NCBI GenBank assembly: GCA_963933065.1
Contig: CAWVUB010000046.1
Coordinates: forward strand, 1-16,764
Length of the DNA: 16,764 bases
Reading direction: 5' to 3'
DNA from: UBA9410 sp963933065
Lineage (GTDB): Bacteria; Actinomycetota; Acidimicrobiia; Acidimicrobiales; MedAcidi-G1
The notes beneath the pieces are model-generated. The model was not told where the DNA came from, did not search any database, and saw only the letters and a program-made list of their open reading frames with translations. Both the position numbers and the translations under genes were made by a program. Shown piece by piece: positions 14,716-16,764 of this stretch (position 1 is the stretch's first letter; the number at the start of each line of letters is the position of its first letter).

Positions 14716-15522
14716 ATGGGGACAGCGTCATTCGATGAGGCGATTGCACACACGCCGTTGGGTGACGGAAGGTTTCGGACATCAACGCCCTCGGAATGGC
14801 TGGCAACATCCCGGTCACCGGGGGGTCTAGTGGGCGCACAGCTGTTCACCGGTCTGCAGGCCTTGGTCCCAGATCGGAATTTTCGGCCACGCTCGTTCAC
14901 TTGCCACCTGCTGAGGGCACCCAAGGACGGCCATTACGAGGTGCATGCCGAGGTGCTTCGGGTCGGAAGGACGCTTGTGAGTCTCAGTGGGAGAGTGATC
15001 CAAGGAGAGAAACTCATAGCGACTGGTCTCGGAAGCTTTGGAACCGATCGGCTAGGCCCAGAGTTTGACGAGATGCCGATGCCGGTGGTGGAGCCGCCTT
15101 CTGCAGATAACGAGACTGAGGCCTACGTCCCCGATTTTGCTTTACCTTTCAGCAAGAACATCCTTCTCCAAGATCGTTTGGGACCGGCACCATTCACTGC
15201 GCCACATGGGCCGATGGAACGTGTTGGCTGGGCAGGGTTCGTCCAACCACGGCCAGTCGACGCAGCAGGGCTCGTCTTGATTAGCGATGTAGGAATGATG
15301 GGCTGGTGGGTTCGGCTCGACCGCATGCATACAACCGCGACCCTTGACCACACGATGCATTTTCGTGCCGACCTAGATGGCGACGTTCCCAGCGGCATGG
15401 TTTTGATGAGGTCTCGAACCGGATTGGTTCGTGGTGGATATCTTGACTGGGACGTGGATATCTGGTCTCAGGACGGAACACTGCTATGTCAGTCCCGCCA
15501 GCTCTTGGCAGTTCTCGATTGA
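14716..15522 (+). CDS. Acyl-CoA thioesterase, TesB-like double hotdog
   Basis: The 268-residue protein has the two-hotdog TesB-like layout of 4HBT_3-type thioesterases. The first half carries GGLVGAQLF (36-44), PRSFTCHLLRAP (58-69) and a VLRVGRTLVSLSGRV strand (80-94). The second half has TATLDHTMHFRADL (207-220) and ends in the family C-terminal pattern DGTLLCQSRQLLAVLD. It would hydrolyse an acyl-CoA to free acid and CoA, releasing product or recycling CoA. The usual catalytic Asp/Gln/Thr set of TesB cannot be placed with certainty without an alignment. It follows the PhyH gene by 106 bp on the same strand and converges on the transporter gene. Confidence 0.88.
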   Translation: MGTASFDEAIAHTPLGDGRFRTSTPSEWLATSRSPGGLVGAQLFTGLQALVPDRNFRPRSFTCHLLRAPKDGHYEVHAEVLRVGRTLVSLSGRVIQGEKLIATGLGSFGTDRLGPEFDEMPMPVVEPPSADNETEAYVPDFALPFSKNILLQDRLGPAPFTAPHGPMERVGWAGFVQPRPVDAAGLVLISDVGMMGWWVRLDRMHTTATLDHTMHFRADLDGDVPSGMVLMRSRTGLVRGGYLDWDVDIWSQDGTLLCQSRQLLAVLD

Positions 15523-15629
15523 TCGGGGAGTGGGATTGGCTGAGTGCTGGACTGGCGCAGCGCTAATGACCTTTCCGGGGGTCGAAAACGAATCTGGGCC
15601 AGATGGTTTCTTGAGTCCCCTGGAAGGGA
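15523..15629. other. Convergent gap; no clear terminator seen
   Basis: This 107-bp gap separates the thioesterase and transporter 3' ends. It contains a dyad ATCTGG-G-CCAGAT (15592-15604), but its single-base centre and lack of a T tract do not make a standard intrinsic terminator. Confidence 0.4.
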
Positions 15630-16523
15630 TCATCCCGCTGGCTCCTCATTGTGAGCAGTTGTAGTCCTACGCACGATCATGGCCAGTGAGCCGATCACGA
15701 TTCCAGTTCCGACTGCCTGCGTTCCACCAATGCGTTCCCCGAGAAACCACCAGGTGTAAAGAGGAGCCGTCACCGTAAAACCCAGATTCAGTAGTCCGAC
15801 AAGGGCTAAGGAGATGTGGCCATGAGCGAAGTTGGTCAGGAGATGACCTGTGCCTGGGATGAGAGCCATGGCAATGATGAGCCACAAGTCCTTGCCGGAG
15901 GGAATCGGTATTCCGACTTCTGACGCGATCAGGAACGGAAGCACCGTTCCGGCAGCGACAAGTAGTAGGAGTAGTTGGTAGGTGGGTGAATCAAGTTTTG
16001 TGCGTGCCTGCTTGCTTATCGTGAAATAGAGGGTGAAGAGCATCATCGCTAGAACGGACAACATGTTTCCGGACGTTGTTGCTACTCCGCTGGCATCGGC
16101 CGCTGTAAGTGTCAGGCCCACTCCGACGAATGCGCTTGTAGCAAAGACGTAGGTGGAGGGGCGAGGACGTTCGCCAAAGAACCTGACGCCTATGAGGAAT
16201 ACAGCGAGTGGTTGGAACGACATGATGACCATGTGCTGGAGTGCGCTTGTGCGGCGAAGAGCGAGCACGCCGATAATCAGGTTGAGCCCGAAGACAATCC
16301 CGCCCAACGCAGCATGGCGAAAGTCCGACCGTGCGACTCGACGTCCAGAGATGATGAAGTAGATCACCAAAGGGACGGTGGCGAAGAGGAGTCGCCAGAA
16401 GACGAATGCAGTGACAGCAATCCCCACCTGTTTGACAATCACTGGCCCAAAAGAAAGAAGGGCTATCGCACCTAGAGCAGCCCCATGACCTAGGCCAAGA
16501 TTCTTCTTTTCCTCGTTGATCAT
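15630..16523 (-). CDS. EamA/DMT-family membrane transporter
   Basis: The 297-residue protein is hydrophobic throughout, with about ten predicted membrane spans in two EamA halves. The first half has the FVFWRLLFA segment and ends near FGERPRP. The second has the GLLNLGFTVTAPLYTWWFLGE pattern split over the span end, with a second glutamate after it. EamA/DMT proteins exchange metabolites such as amino acids, nucleotides or organic solutes across the inner membrane; direction and substrate are not readable from sequence. It starts 5 bp after the cyclase-family gene, so the two are co-transcribed. It could export or import a compound related to the cluster. No strong ribosome site precedes ATG 16523, suggesting translational coupling. 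Confidence 0.92.
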   Translation of the reverse strand: MINEEKKNLGLGHGAALGAIALLSFGPVIVKQVGIAVTAFVFWRLLFATVPLVIYFIISGRRVARSDFRHAALGGIVFGLNLIIGVLALRRTSALQHMVIMSFQPLAVFLIGVRFFGERPRPSTYVFATSAFVGVGLTLTAADASGVATTSGNMLSVLAMMLFTLYFTISKQARTKLDSPTYQLLLLLVAAGTVLPFLIASEVGIPIPSGKDLWLIIAMALIPGTGHLLTNFAHGHISLALVGLLNLGFTVTAPLYTWWFLGERIGGTQAVGTGIVIGSLAMIVRRTTTAHNEEPAG

Positions 16524-16528
16524 CTGGA

Positions 16529-16764
16529 CTACTTGATGGCAACCGGGGCAACTAGGCCACTAACTGCGCCCTTGAAGGGTTCGGGTGTTGCCGCTAAGAA
16601 GAACTCGTAGACGCCATCAGCGGCACAGTCCTCCGACAGGGCCTCCAGATCCCAGTTCTGGCCCTGGGTTAGGCCCATGTCCACGAGGTGCAGCATGTGG
16701 ACGGCGAGAGTGTCGGCCTCCGACGGGTACACCTCGAACGCCAGGGTGTCGTTGGCTACGGCTG
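16529..16764 (-). CDS. Cyclase-family protein (kynurenine formamidase-like), N-terminal part missing
   Basis: The frame is open to the window end, so only the C-terminal 77 residues or so are seen. They read like the end of the cyclase family (PF04199-type hydrolases such as kynurenine formamidase): VYPSE, HLVDMGLTQGQNWDLEAL, CAADGVYEFFL and a final SGLVAPVAIK. These Zn/Mn-dependent enzymes hydrolyse amide, ester or lactone-type bonds; the metal-binding HxxxD motif would lie outside the window. The gene ends 5 bp before the EamA transporter start. The family call is good for a fragment of this length; the substrate is unknown. Confidence 0.82.
   Translation of the reverse strand, partial: AVANDTLAFEVYPSEADTLAVHMLHLVDMGLTQGQNWDLEALSEDCAADGVYEFFLAATPEPFKGAVSGLVAPVAIK

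Noticed and set aside
1..16764. CRISPR arrays, insertion sequences, tRNA or rRNA genes
   Set aside because: I saw no spaced long repeats, transposase-like protein, terminal inverted repeats or RNA-gene signatures in either strand.

Overview
The window looks like an accessory catabolic region of a bacterial chromosome. By eye the G+C is in the mid-to-high 50s percent, GTG and TTG starts are common, and the enzyme families are acyl-CoA ligases, luciferase-like flavin monooxygenases, CaiB/BaiF CoA-transferases, amidohydrolase-2 proteins, a PhyH dioxygenase and a SnoaL-like protein. That mix suggests an actinomycete-like organism (for example an Acidimicrobiia-type or marine actinobacterium), but other lineages rich in these families cannot be excluded from sequence alone. 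I see no mobile element, CRISPR array, RNA gene or transcription-factor gene.

Layout. (1) Positions 2-2922, plus strand: two acyl-CoA synthetase/AMP ligase genes, the first cut by the window edge. (2) 2998-4634, minus strand: a two-gene operon encoding a split AtuA/DUF1446 protein, overlapping by ATGA. It has a good sigma70-like promoter at 4793-4821 whose spacer holds a perfect dyad, and a 10-bp hairpin in its leader. (3) 4876-12084, plus strand: a six-gene operon of amidohydrolase, LLM flavin oxidoreductase, aldehyde dehydrogenase, SDR and two translationally coupled family III CoA-transferases. (4) 12062-13578, minus strand: a SnoaL-like protein and a second LLM flavin oxidoreductase; the latter meets the last CoA-transferase tail to tail with a 23-nt overlap. 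(5) 13794-15522, plus strand: a PhyH-type dioxygenase and a double-hotdog thioesterase. (6) 15630-16764, minus strand: a cyclase-family protein (cut by the window edge) and an EamA/DMT transporter.

How the genes may work together (inference). The set fits oxidative breakdown of an organic acid, terpenoid or aromatic-like compound through CoA thioesters. Ligases or CoA-transferases would activate acids, flavin- and 2-oxoglutarate-dependent oxygenases would hydroxylate or cleave, the SDR and aldehyde dehydrogenase would oxidise alcohol to aldehyde to acid, and the amidohydrolase, SnoaL-like and AtuA proteins would do hydrolysis, decarboxylation or hydration-type steps. The substrate cannot be named from this sequence.

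The most notable observations are these. In the CoA-transferase pair, one partner keeps the catalytic Asp169 and the other has Thr at the aligned position, suggesting a heteromeric enzyme. A 19-bp imperfect direct repeat with 24-bp period lies in the 13579-13793 divergent intergenic region. A dyad overlaps the AtuA promoter.
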